From assembly GCF_000211815.1 (NCBI RefSeq), contig NZ_GL890840.1:77428-141427 (forward strand): a DNA stretch of 64,000 bases. The letters are read 5' to 3'. The notes beneath the pieces are model-generated. The model saw nothing but the letters and a program-made list of their open reading frames with translations, was not told the DNA's origin and made no database searches. Positions 28,567-38,560 of this stretch are shown piece by piece; position 1 is the first letter of the stretch; each line of letters opens with the position of its first letter. A program made the translations under genes and the position numbers. Origin of the DNA: Moorena producens 3L (GTDB lineage Bacteria; Cyanobacteriota; Cyanobacteriia; Cyanobacteriales; Coleofasciculaceae).

Positions 28567-29555
28567 TTTGGATCTTCATCATAATAGCGGCCAATATCTA
28601 CATTTTCTAGTACCCCCAAAGCATCGGGAACCAGTACGGCGGTGGAAAAGTAAAGAGTGACGAGGTAGGAGGCGATCGCCTTCTGGTCAATGCCCATCAA
28701 CCGCACGGACACACCTGGAATCTCTTCATGTTCGCCAATCAAGCCGGTTTTACGCAGCCCTACCACTCCTTGCTGCGCTTCACCCACGCGCATCAGCAGA
28801 ATATTGGATTTGCCTTTGGCGTCCACAGCAAGTTTATTACTGGCAATAATGGGAACTCCACGCCAGGTGATAAAGGGCGATCCAAACAGGTTCACTGTGG
28901 CTGGGGGAACCCCACGACGAGTGCATTCCCGACCAAAGGCGGCGATCGCCTTAGGGTGGGCCAAGAAAAAAGCAGGTTGTTTCCACACCTTAGCTAGGAG
29001 TTCATCCAAATCATCCGGGGTAGGGGGACCTGTGCGTGTTGAGAGTCGCATGGAAGGATCCGCCTTGTGGAGTAACCCAAAGGCTCGGTCTGGATCACCA
29101 TTGCCATCGTTATTGACAATTTCCCATTCCTTGCGCTCCCTTAGCGCTTCAATAGTCAAGCGCAACTGCTCTTGCAACTGATCTCTGGCATTGCTGTATA
29201 GGTCACTGACCCGGGTATGCACCCGCACAATCGTTTGAGCCACCCTTAAGGGATATTCCGGCGGGTTATCATCGTAGTCAACAAAGGTTTGGGTGAGGGT
29301 GGGTTCCCCTTCGTGACAACTTAACATGTCAATGTTCTTTTCTCCGTCATCGTTTGCGGCAAAACCCTCTAAAATCCTGACATCCCGTCGGTTGACACGG
29401 TAAGTCCCCCCTGACACTTCAACCCAAGGCAATAGCTGGAGCAACCAGCGTGGTGAAATGGCCCGCATTTGCAGCGGGGATTTCATGGTGCAGGCTAGTT
29501 TCTTGGCTGCACGAACACTTACACTCTGTTGTGGCTGCTCCGATGTGTAAACCAT
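28545..29555 (-). CDS. Family 2A encapsulin shell protein 1
   Basis: A 336-residue HK97-fold shell protein of the SrpI/major membrane protein I type, which assembles an icosahedral nanocompartment around cargo. It is recognised by the N-arm and E-loop region ([34 protein letters not shown]), the FVDYDD segment, [58 protein letters not shown] and [20 protein letters not shown]. There is no cyclic-nucleotide-binding domain, so it is subtype 2A rather than 2B. It is roughly 70% identical by eye to shell protein 2 (32470-33447), but its C-terminus ([14 protein letters not shown]) is longer and partly encoded by the adjoining tnpB element. It lies 204 bases downstream of the cargo gene, with its own candidate regulatory palindrome. 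Confidence 0.93.
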   Translation of the reverse strand: MVYTSEQPQQSVSVRAAKKLACTMKSPLQMRAISPRWLLQLLPWVEVSGGTYRVNRRDVRILEGFAANDDGEKNIDMLSCHEGEPTLTQTFVDYDDNPPEYPLRVAQTIVRVHTRVSDLYSNARDQLQEQLRLTIEALRERKEWEIVNNDGNGDPDRAFGLLHKADPSMRLSTRTGPPTPDDLDELLAKVWKQPAFFLAHPKAIAAFGRECTRRGVPPATVNLFGSPFITWRGVPIIASNKLAVDAKGKSNILLMRVGEAQQGVVGLRKTGLIGEHEEIPGVSVRLMGIDQKAIASYLVTLYFSTAVLVPDALGVLENVDIGRYYDEDPNIDISPG

Positions 29556-29589
29556 AGAATCGGTTCTCTTAAACGATTAGCTTCTAACA

Positions 29590-29733
29590 GTAAACGCATC
29601 TAATTCCTAGGATTCCTATATATAGTGTTTTTAAAATTAAATAAACACTATTTTATGTATAAAATTCCTTGTAAACAAACGCAATAAAGCCTGGTTTATT
29701 GAAAAATACAGTTTATTGACAAGATGCGTTTAC
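29590..29733. promoter_or_regulatory. Candidate regulatory/hairpin segment upstream of shell 1
   Basis: The cargo-shell 1 spacer is bracketed by an 11-bp perfect inverted repeat (GTAAACGCATC 29590-29600; GATGCGTTTAC 29723-29733). Inside lies a second one, ATAGTGTTT (29622-29630) and AAACACTAT (29643-29651). The sequence next to the inner left arm, read on the minus strand as AAAAACACTATATATAGGAA, recurs upstream of shell 2 as AAAAACACTATATATGGAAA. Function as operator or promoter is inferred. Confidence 0.5.
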
Positions 29734-29759
29734 CGTGATTATGATATTTATATTGAGTT

Positions 29760-32477
29760 TTAGGATAGCTGGTGTTTGGCCTTTTTAATTGCTGCAATCA
29801 GCTTATCTACTTCTGCAAAGGTGTTATAAAACGCTAAGGAGGGGCGCACAGTGCTAGTCAACCCAAACCGTTTCAGGGTGGGTTGGGCGCAATGATGTCC
29901 AGCACGTACGGCAATGCCTTCACTATCCAAGAATTTCCCCATATCCTCTGAAGAAATATTCTTAAGAGTAAAGGACAGCGTACTGACCTTACCCGCTGCT
30001 GTGCCAATCTGGCGCAATCCTGGAATGGCTGCCATTGCTGCTGTAGCATAAGCCATCAATGCTTCTTCATGTTTAGCCGCCGCTTCAAAACCAATTTGAT
30101 TGATATAGTCAATGGCTGCCCCTAAACCTACGGCTGCTGCCAGGTTGCCGGTACCTGCTTCAAATTTAGCTGGAATGTCGTTAAAGGTGGTTTTTTCAAA
30201 GGAAACAGACTCAATCATGTTGCCACCGCCTTGCCAGGGGGGCATCTCTTTGAGTAAAGCTGCCTTACCATAGAGAGCACCAATGCCAGTGGGGCCAAAG
30301 AGCTTGTGACCGGAGAAAACATAAAAGTCAGCCCCCAGGTCTTGAACATTGGTTCGGAAATGGGGAACCGATTGAGCCCCATCGACCACCACCGTAGCAC
30401 CATGGCGATGAGCCATAGCTGCCATGGTTTTGATGGGCAGCACCGTTCCCAACACATTGGAAACATGACTCAGGGCAACGATACGGGTGCGATCGCTGAG
30501 CAGTTTTTGATATTCCTCCAGTAAGATTTCCCCTTGATCACTAATAGGAGCAACCTTTAACACGGCTCCTTTCTCTTGGGCTAGCATCTGCCAGGGTACA
30601 ATGTTAGAGTGGTGCTCTAAAGTAGTGAGCACAATCTCATCCCCAGCTTTAACATGCTTGCGACCATAGGTTTGCGCCACCAAATTAATCCCTTCGGTCG
30701 TACCCCGTACAAAGACTATTTCCTTGGCTAAACTTGCACCCAGAAACCGTTGAATTTTCTCCCGAGCGTCTTCGTAGGCATTGGTAGAGCGCGCCGCTAG
30801 GGTATGAGCCCCTCGGTGGACATTGGAATTATCCTGCTCGTAGAACTGGGATAGAGTATCGATCACGCTCTGGGGTTTTTGACTGGTAGCAGCATTATCC
30901 ATCCAGATCAGTGGCTTGCCATGAACCTGCTGGTGCAGAATTGGGAAGTCTCGCCGTACCGCTTCCACATCAAAGCTATCCTGGGGCAGTTGCGAGGTTT
31001 GCTGATCAGTGGAAAGCTTGGATGAGCTTGACTCCGCCGGTTTTGAGTCTGGCAAAAAGTAAAACTTAGGTGTGCTTCCAGGGGGTAGAGGCACCGCTGC
31101 TGGAGGTTCGGTTAGAGACTGATGCAGATCTGTTTCACTCAGAGCAATGTAACCAGCCCCTTCCTCTAAAATGCTCAGGAACTCGGCACCGGGTAGCATC
31201 TCAACCTGGGGTAGAGCCTCGCTGGTGCTCCGTGCCCCAAGTTGTTTGAGGTTTCGGATTTCCCCTTCCCCTTGACCTTGTAGCTCACGGCTCTGGGTTT
31301 CTATTGCCCCTCCGAGTTGTTCCGGGGCCACCATGTTGCTACCGGATGGGTCACCAGCAGGTAGCGTAGAGGCAGCAGAGGTTATGGTTGGAGACAGATT
31401 CTGCAAAAAGTAATAATCGGAGGAACTTTCCTCAAATAAAGATGCAGGTTGGGAAGAAGCCGGTGTTTTCCCCTGGATATCAGGAGAGGATTGTTGGCCC
31501 ACTGCACCAGCTTGTTCAGGGTTTAGCACCGTTTTAGCTTTTGGTTCAACCTCCGATCCTAGCTGTTCAGGGTTCTGCAATGCTGTACTGGTAGATCCTG
31601 CTGCTCCCATCTGGTCTGAGCCAGATTGAGGAGAAACTGGAAGAGCAGGTTCGGTTGAGAAAATGCCTGCCATGCCTTGCTCAAACAGATGCTGTAATTC
31701 GGCTGAGTCGGGTAGGAACTCGCTGAGGCTGAGATCCCCCATTCCTGTCATGCCATTGCCACTGCTTGGAGATTGACTGGGTACTTGACGCCCTGGCCGA
31801 TTGGCTTCGGTAGCAGCGGTGCTGGGTGCAGTTGTGCTTTTGGTTGCTGCCTCACTGGTTTGAGTCGCAGACAAGTTGGGGGTTTGTGCTGAGGAGATCT
31901 CAGGCATTAAGGCAGAGCCAGAGGTACCCCCCTGAGGCACTGGCGTTGATGGGGCAGATGTGGGTGTTTTTCCCTGGAGATCAGAAGATGGCTGACTAGT
32001 TCCAGCCATCTGGTCTGGGGTTGACCCCCTCGACAGCTGCTGTTGAGCTTCAGCTCCCAATAGGTCTAGGCTCTCCAGACCAGACATAAGTTGTTGAGCC
32101 TCAGACATGATTGGGTCTATTATTTGGCCTAGACCCTGTAGGCTGGACAGCTGCTGTTGGGCATCAGACAGCAATTGCTCTGGACTTTGCCCACTAGTGG
32201 TCTGCTGGGGTTGAGCCTCCGGTTGCTTGGGACTCTGGCTGCTGGATTGGGATTGAGCAGCCGCTACCGGTTGACTTAAACCCTGTCCAGTCAACATCTT
32301 TGGCATCATGCCAGCCATTGCCTCTGGTGAGGTTAGCGGTTCGGGTAGCTGGGCAAAGAGCTGATTCAATATTTGATCTAACATTTGGGGATCGGATAGA
32401 TCCCCTCCGAAAGAACTTTCAAGGGGTTGACTGTTCTGAGGCGATGGGGAAAGATTTAAACCTTGTTGTTCAGTCAT
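29760..32477 (-). CDS. Encapsulin-cargo cysteine desulfurase with long disordered N-terminal extension
   Basis: A 905-residue PLP enzyme releasing sulfur from cysteine as a persulfide. The catalytic SufS-like domain starts near residue 505 ([20 protein letters not shown]) and has [24 protein letters not shown], the PLP Lys in [14 protein letters not shown] (~722) and the persulfide Cys in [16 protein letters not shown] (~862). The first ~500 residues are low-complexity (Ser, Gln, Pro, Gly, Thr), with recurring short motifs such as LQGKTP/IQGKTP, PEQLG/PEQAG, YYFLQ/FYFLP and LFxQLP. In family 2A encapsulins this extension directs cargo into the shell; here it is about twice the ~225 residues I recall for Synechococcus elongatus. 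The ATG overlaps the shell 2 stop by 8 bases, implying translational coupling. Confidence 0.94.
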   Translation of the reverse strand: MTEQQGLNLSPSPQNSQPLESSFGGDLSDPQMLDQILNQLFAQLPEPLTSPEAMAGMMPKMLTGQGLSQPVAAAQSQSSSQSPKQPEAQPQQTTSGQSPEQLLSDAQQQLSSLQGLGQIIDPIMSEAQQLMSGLESLDLLGAEAQQQLSRGSTPDQMAGTSQPSSDLQGKTPTSAPSTPVPQGGTSGSALMPEISSAQTPNLSATQTSEAATKSTTAPSTAATEANRPGRQVPSQSPSSGNGMTGMGDLSLSEFLPDSAELQHLFEQGMAGIFSTEPALPVSPQSGSDQMGAAGSTSTALQNPEQLGSEVEPKAKTVLNPEQAGAVGQQSSPDIQGKTPASSQPASLFEESSSDYYFLQNLSPTITSAASTLPAGDPSGSNMVAPEQLGGAIETQSRELQGQGEGEIRNLKQLGARSTSEALPQVEMLPGAEFLSILEEGAGYIALSETDLHQSLTEPPAAVPLPPGSTPKFYFLPDSKPAESSSSKLSTDQQTSQLPQDSFDVEAVRRDFPILHQQVHGKPLIWMDNAATSQKPQSVIDTLSQFYEQDNSNVHRGAHTLAARSTNAYEDAREKIQRFLGASLAKEIVFVRGTTEGINLVAQTYGRKHVKAGDEIVLTTLEHHSNIVPWQMLAQEKGAVLKVAPISDQGEILLEEYQKLLSDRTRIVALSHVSNVLGTVLPIKTMAAMAHRHGATVVVDGAQSVPHFRTNVQDLGADFYVFSGHKLFGPTGIGALYGKAALLKEMPPWQGGGNMIESVSFEKTTFNDIPAKFEAGTGNLAAAVGLGAAIDYINQIGFEAAAKHEEALMAYATAAMAAIPGLRQIGTAAGKVSTLSFTLKNISSEDMGKFLDSEGIAVRAGHHCAQPTLKRFGLTSTVRPSLAFYNTFAEVDKLIAAIKKAKHQLS

Positions 32478-33447
32478 AATTATGGTATGTCGTAATATCT
32501 ACGTTCTCCAGAACGCCCAGGGCGTCGGGCACTAGGCAGGCTACGGAAAAATAGATGGTAACCAGGTAAGTGGCAATCGCCTGGTCACTGATCCCCATTA
32601 AGCGCACGGACACGCCCGGCACTTGTTCTCCAGGCACGCCAGTTTTTTGTAGACCCACGACCCCTTGGGCAGCTTCGCCAACTCGCATCAGCAGAATATT
32701 GGTTTTGCCCTCTTTTACCTTCAACTTATTACTGGGAACTACCGGAACCCCTCGCCAGGTGATATAGGGTGAACCAAATAGTTGAACGGTTGCAGGCGGA
32801 ACACCCCGGAGCGTACATTCTCGACCAAAGGCAGCGATCGCTTGGGGGTGAGCTAAGAAAAATGCTGGCTGTTTCCAGACCTTGGCCAATAGTTCATCAA
32901 AGTCATCCGGTGTGGGTGGCCCAGTACGAGTGGAGATGCGCATAGATGGATCTGCGGCATGGAGTAAGCCATAGGCTTTGTCGGGATCACCATCACCATC
33001 ATGGTTGATAATGTCGTTTTCCTTACGTTCCATCAATCCTTCAATGGTGAGGCGCAACTGCTCTCGCACCTGATCTGTGGCATTGCTGTAGAGATCACCG
33101 ACTCGGGTATGAACCTTTAAGATCGTCTGGGTAATACTCAAAGGATACTCCCGAGGTTCATCGTCGTAGTCAACAAAGGTTTGGGTGAGGCTGGCTTCGC
33201 CTTCGTGGCCACTTAATATTTCAATGTTCTTTTCCCCATCGTCGTTGGTGGCCATCTCTTGTGTAACTCTGACATCTCGGCGGTTCACCCGGTAAGTACC
33301 ACCTGAAACCTCAACCCAAGGTAGAAGCTTGAGGAGTAAACGTGGAGTCTTCCCCCGCATTTGGGGCGCTGTTTTAGTCGTCGTCGCTAAATTACGCGCT
33401 GTTTGAGTACTTAAGCTTTGTTGCGGTTGGTCTGGTGTATAAACCAT
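32470..33447 (-). CDS. Family 2A encapsulin shell protein 2
   Basis: A 325-residue SrpI-type HK97-fold shell protein, first gene of the operon. The same landmarks as shell 1 are intact: [109 protein letters not shown] and [20 protein letters not shown] at the natural C-terminus. Differences from shell 1 cluster in the N-arm, in positions ~60-80 and in the loop after SNKL. Having two shells raises the possibility of a mixed shell. Its stop TGA overlaps the cargo start (ATGACTGA). The promoter must lie in 33448-33660. Confidence 0.94.
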   Translation of the reverse strand: MVYTPDQPQQSLSTQTARNLATTTKTAPQMRGKTPRLLLKLLPWVEVSGGTYRVNRRDVRVTQEMATNDDGEKNIEILSGHEGEASLTQTFVDYDDEPREYPLSITQTILKVHTRVGDLYSNATDQVREQLRLTIEGLMERKENDIINHDGDGDPDKAYGLLHAADPSMRISTRTGPPTPDDFDELLAKVWKQPAFFLAHPQAIAAFGRECTLRGVPPATVQLFGSPYITWRGVPVVPSNKLKVKEGKTNILLMRVGEAAQGVVGLQKTGVPGEQVPGVSVRLMGISDQAIATYLVTIYFSVACLVPDALGVLENVDITTYHNYD

Positions 33448-34352
33448 CTCTTAAATCCAAGCAGTACATTATTTTAATTCACCTGGATTAATATACTATT
33501 CTCCTGACGCGGACAGCAATTTAGAGTAAACAAATCTTGTATCTTGTTAGGTAATCGGTAAGATTTCTTAATTAACCATGGCTTATTGTGCTTGTTGACA
33601 AGGGATTTTCCATATATAGTTTTTATGGAATTACAAAAACACTATATATGGAAATATTGCACAACTACAAAAAACTTAATAACGGCAGTGATAACAATCA
33701 ATTTCAGTACTTAAATAGTCAAATCTTATCACTTTTCCCTGTTCCCCGTTCCCTGTTCCCTAGTTTGACAGGTAAATTTTTAACTTGGTGCAATATCTAA
33801 GTATACTCAGCTCTTGCACCTGATCAGACAAAAATAAAAACCTAGTTAATTTAACCAAGGCATAAGTATATCTAACCAGGGCTATTTCATTGCGGAAAAT
33901 GCGCTCTTTGTTTATCTATTCGAAACTGGCACCATCTTTGTGCCTAAGCTATATTTTAAAAGTAATCAGAAGGATAGAGATTTAGAGCAAAGTTACGATC
34001 AACGACAAAGATTTGAGGTAACTGATGCATCCAAATACGTGAAGCATTTCACCAACAAGCAGCATTTTAGACCTTGCTTGTCAGTCAATATAATATAAGG
34101 CATCGTGCCGGTTTTGTGTGAAAGACTTTGTGCAAAATTTATCCCACACTCACACTTGGCCGTAGGCCATGGGTGGTCGATCACCCTTGCAGATTTGGGG
34201 CTTCTTTTCCTGGAAGCTAAAAGCTGATCAGGTCATCGAGAATCCTAAGTAAGTTGATTTGACTATAACCCATCAGCCCTCTTAGGGAGTGAGGAAAGTG
34301 CGATGTTGAGTTTGCGATCGCATCAGGGAAACGATCACAAACCCATAGCTAA
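33448..34352. other. Intergenic region upstream of the encapsulin operon and downstream of ndhJ
   Basis: About 900 AT-rich bases. The encapsulin-proximal part holds a perfect inverted repeat (annotated separately). A low-complexity CCCTGTTCCCCGTTCCCTGT tract lies near 33738-33760. The ndhJ-proximal part, 33990-34200, contains a 61-codon minus-strand frame without recognisable homology, probably decayed coding DNA. Confidence 0.4.
33607..33654. promoter_or_regulatory. Perfect 14-bp inverted repeat upstream of the encapsulin operon
   Basis: TTTCCATATATAGT (33607-33620) and ACTATATATGGAAA (33641-33654) are exact reverse complements separated by 20 bases, 160-207 bases upstream of the shell 2 start. 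The right arm together with the preceding AAAAAC matches the box upstream of shell 1. It is a candidate operator for a dimeric regulator; a cruciform or transcription-stop role cannot be excluded. Confidence 0.55.
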
Positions 34353-34883
34353 TCAATAAGCATCCTGTAATTCGTAGAAGTCCGGTGATATGTAATCCTT
34401 CCGCAAAGGCCAACCCACCCAATCTTCTGGCATCAAAATCCGCTTCAGGTTAGGGTGTCCTTCAAAAACTATACCGAACATATCGTAGGTTTCCCGCTCC
34501 TGCCAATCAGCAGCTTTCCAAATCCAGTACACCGAGGGAACCTTAGGATTATCTCGCGGTAGGAATACTTTTACACGCACTTCCTCAGGCTGATCAGTAT
34601 TATCACTCACTTTAATCAAGTGGTAAAAGCTCACCAAGTCTGCCCCAGGACCAAAATCATAGCCTCCTTGACATTGGAGGTAGTTAAACCCATAGGCGTA
34701 CAGAGCAGTAGCAATGGGAAGCCAGACATCTGGTTGAACTTTGAGTACCTCAACGCCTAGGTGATCCAGCTCCATGAACTCATGGTCAAAACCGTTTTCC
34801 TTGAGCCATCCGGAGACTTTTCCCGCTTCAACTATCTCAGAGGATTGTGTGGTTTGCTCTACTGGTTTTGACTCTTCAGCCAC
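34353..34883 (-). CDS. ndhJ: NAD(P)H-quinone oxidoreductase subunit J
   Basis: A peripheral-arm subunit (30-kDa/NuoC-like) of the thylakoid NDH-1 complex, which runs respiration and cyclic electron flow. It is 176 residues, with the family signature [27 protein letters not shown] followed by WPLRKDY. It starts at a GTG (34883) after AGGAGG, overlapping the ndhK stop region by 8 bases; the ndhC-ndhK-ndhJ order and overlaps are the standard cyanobacterial and plastid operon. Confidence 0.96.
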   Translation of the reverse strand: MAEESKPVEQTTQSSEIVEAGKVSGWLKENGFDHEFMELDHLGVEVLKVQPDVWLPIATALYAYGFNYLQCQGGYDFGPGADLVSFYHLIKVSDNTDQPEEVRVKVFLPRDNPKVPSVYWIWKAADWQERETYDMFGIVFEGHPNLKRILMPEDWVGWPLRKDYISPDFYELQDAY

Positions 34884-35628
34884 GCTTTACCTCCTGCTTT
34901 TGATAGGATTTGAGTGCTGGTGGTACTGCTATTCCCATCTCCTCGGTCAACTGTTTGGGTGCAGTATAGCGCTCCTCTGATTGCAGGTACTTACCCGTCA
35001 AAATCTCTGGTACCACTTTCATGTTGTGAGTGGTGCTGTAGTAACGGTGGGTTTGCTTGAGCTGACCACGCTCCTGAATCGACTCGTTAGCCACCTTTTT
35101 GCGAAGCTTGACAATAGCATCCATGATTGCTTCTGGACGAGGGGGGCATCCAGGTATATAGACATCCACTGGAATCAATTTATCCACACCACGGACTGCT
35201 GTTGGAGAATCAACGCTAAACATGCCGCCAGTGATAGTACAAGCTCCCATGGCAATCACGTACTTCGGCTCTGGCATCTGCTCATACAGACGAACCAGTG
35301 CTGGTCCCATTTTCATAGTTATGGTACCCGCTGTGATAATTAAATCCGCTTGCCTGGGGCTAGAACGAGGAACCAAACCAAAACGGTCAAAGTCAAACCG
35401 CGACCCAATCATTGCTGCAAATTCAATGAAGCAGCAAGCCGTACCATACAACATCGGCCAGAGGCTGGAAAGCCGCGCCCAGTTGTAAAGGTCGTCTACT
35501 GTAGTCAAAATTACATTTTCCGATAGGTCTTGAGTGACTTGGGTTCGCTCAATCGGGTTAAGAATTTTGTTTGTTTGCTGCTGTTCTATAGCAGCACTAT
35601 CCTTTGTAAGATTAGATTTCATGACCAT
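34876..35628 (-). CDS. ndhK: NAD(P)H-quinone oxidoreductase subunit K
   Basis: The NuoB-like subunit carrying iron-sulfur cluster N2 at the end of the peripheral arm. Cluster ligands are seen in [10 protein letters not shown], in MGACTITGG and in [12 protein letters not shown]. The preferred start is the ATG at 35628 (MVMKSNL), which has AAGGAG seven bases upstream and overlaps the ndhC stop; another open start at 35649 would lie upstream of that site. Length of about 250 residues is usual. Confidence 0.95.
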   Translation of the reverse strand: MVMKSNLTKDSAAIEQQQTNKILNPIERTQVTQDLSENVILTTVDDLYNWARLSSLWPMLYGTACCFIEFAAMIGSRFDFDRFGLVPRSSPRQADLIITAGTITMKMGPALVRLYEQMPEPKYVIAMGACTITGGMFSVDSPTAVRGVDKLIPVDVYIPGCPPRPEAIMDAIVKLRKKVANESIQERGQLKQTHRYYSTTHNMKVVPEILTGKYLQSEERYTAPKQLTEEMGIAVPPALKSYQKQEVKRG

Positions 35629-35981
35629 TCCAAGGCTCCTTTGCGCCAAGCATAAACCAGAGCAAGCACAAGAATTGCAATAAAAATTAGGGCTTCCACA
35701 AATGCCAGTAATCCCAGGCGATTGAAGGCGACAGCCCAGGGATAGAGGAATACAGTTTCAACATCGAAAATCACGAACACCAGGGCGAACATATAGTAAC
35801 GAATGTTGAACTGAATCCAAGCACCCCCCACTGGTTCCATACCAGATTCATAGGTGGTGCGTCGCTCTGGCTCCCGATGGCTAGGTCGCAAAAGCTTGGA
35901 AGCCGACAGGGCTAGTAGGGGCACTAAGCTGCAAGCTAGTATGAAGCCTAAGAGATACTCGTAACCGCTAAGAACAAACAC
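35619..35981 (-). CDS. ndhC: NAD(P)H-quinone oxidoreductase subunit 3
   Basis: A 120-residue membrane subunit (NuoA-like) with three transmembrane helices at ~8-28, ~64-84 and ~90-110. The conserved loop between helices 1 and 2, [20 protein letters not shown], is diagnostic. GTG start at 35981. It is first in the ndhCKJ operon; the spacer up to the divergent rubredoxin gene (36305) contains the promoters. Confidence 0.96.
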   Translation of the reverse strand: MFVLSGYEYLLGFILACSLVPLLALSASKLLRPSHREPERRTTYESGMEPVGGAWIQFNIRYYMFALVFVIFDVETVFLYPWAVAFNRLGLLAFVEALIFIAILVLALVYAWRKGALEWS

Positions 35982-36304
35982 AATTGGTCAGTGCCAGGTA
36001 AAAACTGGCGTTAGTACTTCTTTACAAACTTTATTATAGGTGCTCTGCCCTTTTGAACGGTCCTCAGGGATCAGTGGTTGGTTCTCAAAAGCCAATGACT
36101 ACCATAGACTTCAAGGTTGTTCGTAGTTGAGGGTAATCGCTTTGCCTAGAAGACCCTACCATTTCAAGGGTTGATCAAAAATCCGGTCAGGCATTGGGGA
36201 GAAACTCCTGAGCTTAAATCAAAAGTTAAGAAAATCTGACCCTTAGTGTGTGATAATATTTTTTAACATAGTTATTAAGATTTGCTGCTTAAGCTTACAG
36301 AGCA

Positions 36305-36652
36305 ATGACTGAACGAGCCCCAGAGCAAACCCTAGCTGAACAAGCACCCAGCAGCTATGAATGCCGTGCTTGTGGCTATGTTTACGATCCGACTAAGGGA
36401 GATAGCAATCGCAATGTTCCAGGAGGGACATTATATAAGGATTTGCCAGATGATTGGCGCTGTCCAGTGTGCAGCGCTCCGAAAATTCAGTTTATTAATA
36501 TTGGTGCTGTTAATGCCCCGTCTGGATTTCAGGAGAATCTTACCTATGGCTTAGGTGTTAACCGCATGACACCAGCACAAAAAAACCTTTTAATTTTTAG
36601 CGCTTTAGGATTAGGCTTTTTATTTTTTCTGAGCCTTTACGGTTTGAACTGA
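36305..36652 (+). CDS. rubA: Membrane-anchored rubredoxin for photosystem assembly
   Basis: A 115-residue protein. The rubredoxin domain (~19-65) has the two metal-binding knuckles YECRACGYVYDP and WRCPVCSAPK, four Cys ligands for one iron. A linker leads to a C-terminal membrane helix (~93-112, LLIFSALGLGFLFFLSLYGL). RubA of oxygenic phototrophs is needed for photosystem II assembly; its position just before ycf48 and psbEFLJ is the conserved arrangement. Confidence 0.95.
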   Translation: MTERAPEQTLAEQAPSSYECRACGYVYDPTKGDSNRNVPGGTLYKDLPDDWRCPVCSAPKIQFINIGAVNAPSGFQENLTYGLGVNRMTPAQKNLLIFSALGLGFLFFLSLYGLN

Positions 36653-36788
36653 AATCAGGGCAGTTGGCAAGTTTATTGAACGTGAGCAACTGCTGGCATC
36701 ACCAAAGCTTAGATCTAGAAGCCATCGCCCTTGCTGGGTTCTGAAAACCTACGGAGAAAGCTGCCATACTCAAAAAGTTCTGGAAATA

Positions 36789-37793
36789 ATGAGATATTTG
36801 ATGAAAACGCTGAAACAAATTTTAATATTACTGGCGGTGGCATTAATTTGTGTCAGCTGCAAATCTCCTTCATCCATAAGCTACAATCCTTGGGCGGTTA
36901 TTTCCTTACCTACAGAAGCGACCATGCAAGACCTTGGCTTTACGGGGGATCTTAGTCATGGATGGATTGTGGGTAGCTATGCCACAATTTTTGAGACTAA
37001 GGATGGGGGTAATACATGGCAACAGAAAGGCTTGGATCTCGGAGATGAAAATTATCGCTTCTCCTCTGTAAGCTTTGCTGGTGATGAGGGGTGGATTGTT
37101 GGTCAACCTTCGATCATGCTCCATACTACTGATGGGGGGGAATCTTGGTCTCGCATTCTCTTAAGTGAAAAGTTACCAGGTTCACCCAACAGAGTGCTCG
37201 CTCTCGGACCCAACTCAGCAGAGATGACCACTGATGTTGGCGCAATTTATCAGACTAAGGATGCTGGGAAAACCTGGAAAGCACAGGTAGCACAGGCGGT
37301 CGGAGTCACCCGTAATATTTCCCGCTCTGAAGATGGTAAATACGTGGCTGTGTCTGCTAGAGGTAACTTTTACTCCACTTGGGATCCAGGTCAGAGTGCT
37401 TGGTTACAGCATAATCGTTACAGTTCCAAGCGTCTTCAGAATATGGGGTTTACCCCCGATGGTCGTCTGTGGATTCTTGCCCGGGGTGGTCAGGTACAAT
37501 TTAGCAGTGCTGAAGACCTAGAAGATTGGCAAGAACCGATGTATCCGGAAGTTTCCAACAGCTTGGGATTACTTGACTTAGCCTATCGCACACCCAATGA
37601 AATTTGGTTAGCAGGTGGCAGTGGTAATTTGCTTTGTAGCTTTGATGGTGGAAAAACTTGGCAAAAAGACCGGGATCTTAAGGATGTTCCCTCCAATTTT
37701 TACAAAATCGTCTTTGTAACACCAGAACAGGGGTTTGTAATTGGTCAGAAAGGGATTTTACTCAAGTATGAGCCGCATACCCAGGAAGCTTAG
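36789..37793 (+). CDS. ycf48: Photosystem II assembly factor Ycf48 (HCF136)
   Basis: A lumenal beta-propeller lipoprotein that binds newly made D1 and early PSII complexes. Seen: a signal peptide ending in the lipobox LICVSC (Cys ~25), then repeated propeller blades with the Asn/Asp-box-like ETKDGGNTWQQKG, HTTDGGESWSR, QTKDAGKTWKA and SFDGGKTWQKD. Length of 334 residues is normal. A second ATG four codons in (36801) is an equally plausible start. It sits between rubA and psbE. Confidence 0.96.
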   Translation: MRYLMKTLKQILILLAVALICVSCKSPSSISYNPWAVISLPTEATMQDLGFTGDLSHGWIVGSYATIFETKDGGNTWQQKGLDLGDENYRFSSVSFAGDEGWIVGQPSIMLHTTDGGESWSRILLSEKLPGSPNRVLALGPNSAEMTTDVGAIYQTKDAGKTWKAQVAQAVGVTRNISRSEDGKYVAVSARGNFYSTWDPGQSAWLQHNRYSSKRLQNMGFTPDGRLWILARGGQVQFSSAEDLEDWQEPMYPEVSNSLGLLDLAYRTPNEIWLAGGSGNLLCSFDGGKTWQKDRDLKDVPSNFYKIVFVTPEQGFVIGQKGILLKYEPHTQEA

Positions 37794-37926
37794 GGCTTTG
37801 AAATCCCTATGATCGATGCCAGTCAGTTTCGTTTTATGTTTCAACATTGAAGATGTAGAAAAAAACGGCACTTAGAACTATTATAGTTATGGAATTCTAA
37901 ACGGTTGTTGGTAAGAGGAATCTACG

Positions 37927-38172
37927 ATGGCAGGTACAACTGGAGAACGTCCGTTTGGTGACATTATTACCAGCGTTCGTTACTGGGTCATTCACAGTGT
38001 TACTATCCCAGCCCTATTTATCGCTGGTTGGCTTTTTGTTAGCACTGGTCTGGCTTACGATGTGTTTGGCACACCCCGTCCTAATGAATACTTTACTCAA
38101 GAGCGGATGGAACTACCAATCGTTTCCGACCGCTACAATGCTAAACAGCAAGTTGAACAATTTGCTCCATAG
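37927..38172 (+). CDS. psbE: Cytochrome b559 subunit alpha
   Basis: An 81-residue core subunit of PSII. The His ligating the haem shared with PsbF is in [18 protein letters not shown] (His ~23); one transmembrane helix follows, then a lumenal tail with [17 protein letters not shown]. First of the psbEFLJ group. The stop is followed immediately by a palindromic repeat that pushes psbF about 120 bases away. Confidence 0.98.
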   Translation: MAGTTGERPFGDIITSVRYWVIHSVTIPALFIAGWLFVSTGLAYDVFGTPRPNEYFTQERMELPIVSDRYNAKQQVEQFAP

Positions 38173-38266
38173 GTGTGACCCGAAAGTGCGACCCAAGGGC
38201 GATTTACTCGCCCATGGGAAAGCGCACTTTGAGCGAATTTAATTCTTAATGGGTCAAGCGCACCTA
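38171..38266. repeat. GTGCGACCC/GCGCACC palindromic repeat between psbE and psbF
   Basis: AGGTGTGACCCGAAAGTGCG followed by GGGCGATTTACTCGCCC, then GCGAATTTAATTC and AAGCGCACCT: the dispersed GGTGCGACCC...GGCGAATTTAATTCGCC...GCGCACC family, here in two nested units. Its first base pairs overlap the psbE stop codon. It lies inside a normally tight operon. Confidence 0.75.
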
Positions 38267-38294
38267 AAGGTTTTTTAGATAAAGGCAGACAATC

Positions 38295-38429
38295 ATGACT
38301 AGCAGTAATCCCAATCAACCAGTTTCGTATCCGATTTTCACGATTAGATGGTTAGCGGTTCATACCCTAGCCGTTCCTTCAGTCTTTTTCTTAGGCGCGA
38401 TCGCAGCCATGCAATTTATTCAACGATAG
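38295..38429 (+). CDS. psbF: Cytochrome b559 subunit beta
   Basis: A 44-residue PSII subunit. [20 protein letters not shown] contains the haem-ligand His, followed by [14 protein letters not shown] at the C-terminus. Start ATG at 38295; stop TAG. It pairs with PsbE. psbL follows after 11 bases. Confidence 0.98.
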   Translation: MTSSNPNQPVSYPIFTIRWLAVHTLAVPSVFFLGAIAAMQFIQR

Positions 38430-38440
38430 GAGAAGCAATT

Positions 38441-38560
38441 ATGGAGCGGAATTCCAATCCCAATAGACAGCCGGTTGAACTCAATCGGACGTCTCTTTAC
38501 TTAGGTCTATTACTGATTTTTGTGCTTGGTATTCTGTTTTCCAGTTATTTCTTTAATTAA
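38441..38560 (+). CDS. psbL: Photosystem II reaction centre protein L
   Basis: A 39-residue single-helix protein, [20 protein letters not shown] and then [19 protein letters not shown]. It supports Q(A) function and PSII dimer stability. Start ATG at 38441, directly after psbF. Confidence 0.98.
   Translation: MERNSNPNRQPVELNRTSLYLGLLLIFVLGILFSSYFFN

Noticed and set aside
28545..33447. HK97-fold genes as a prophage capsid region
   Set aside because: There are no portal, terminase, protease or tail genes, and the shell genes are coupled to a cysteine desulfurase, the known family 2A encapsulin arrangement.
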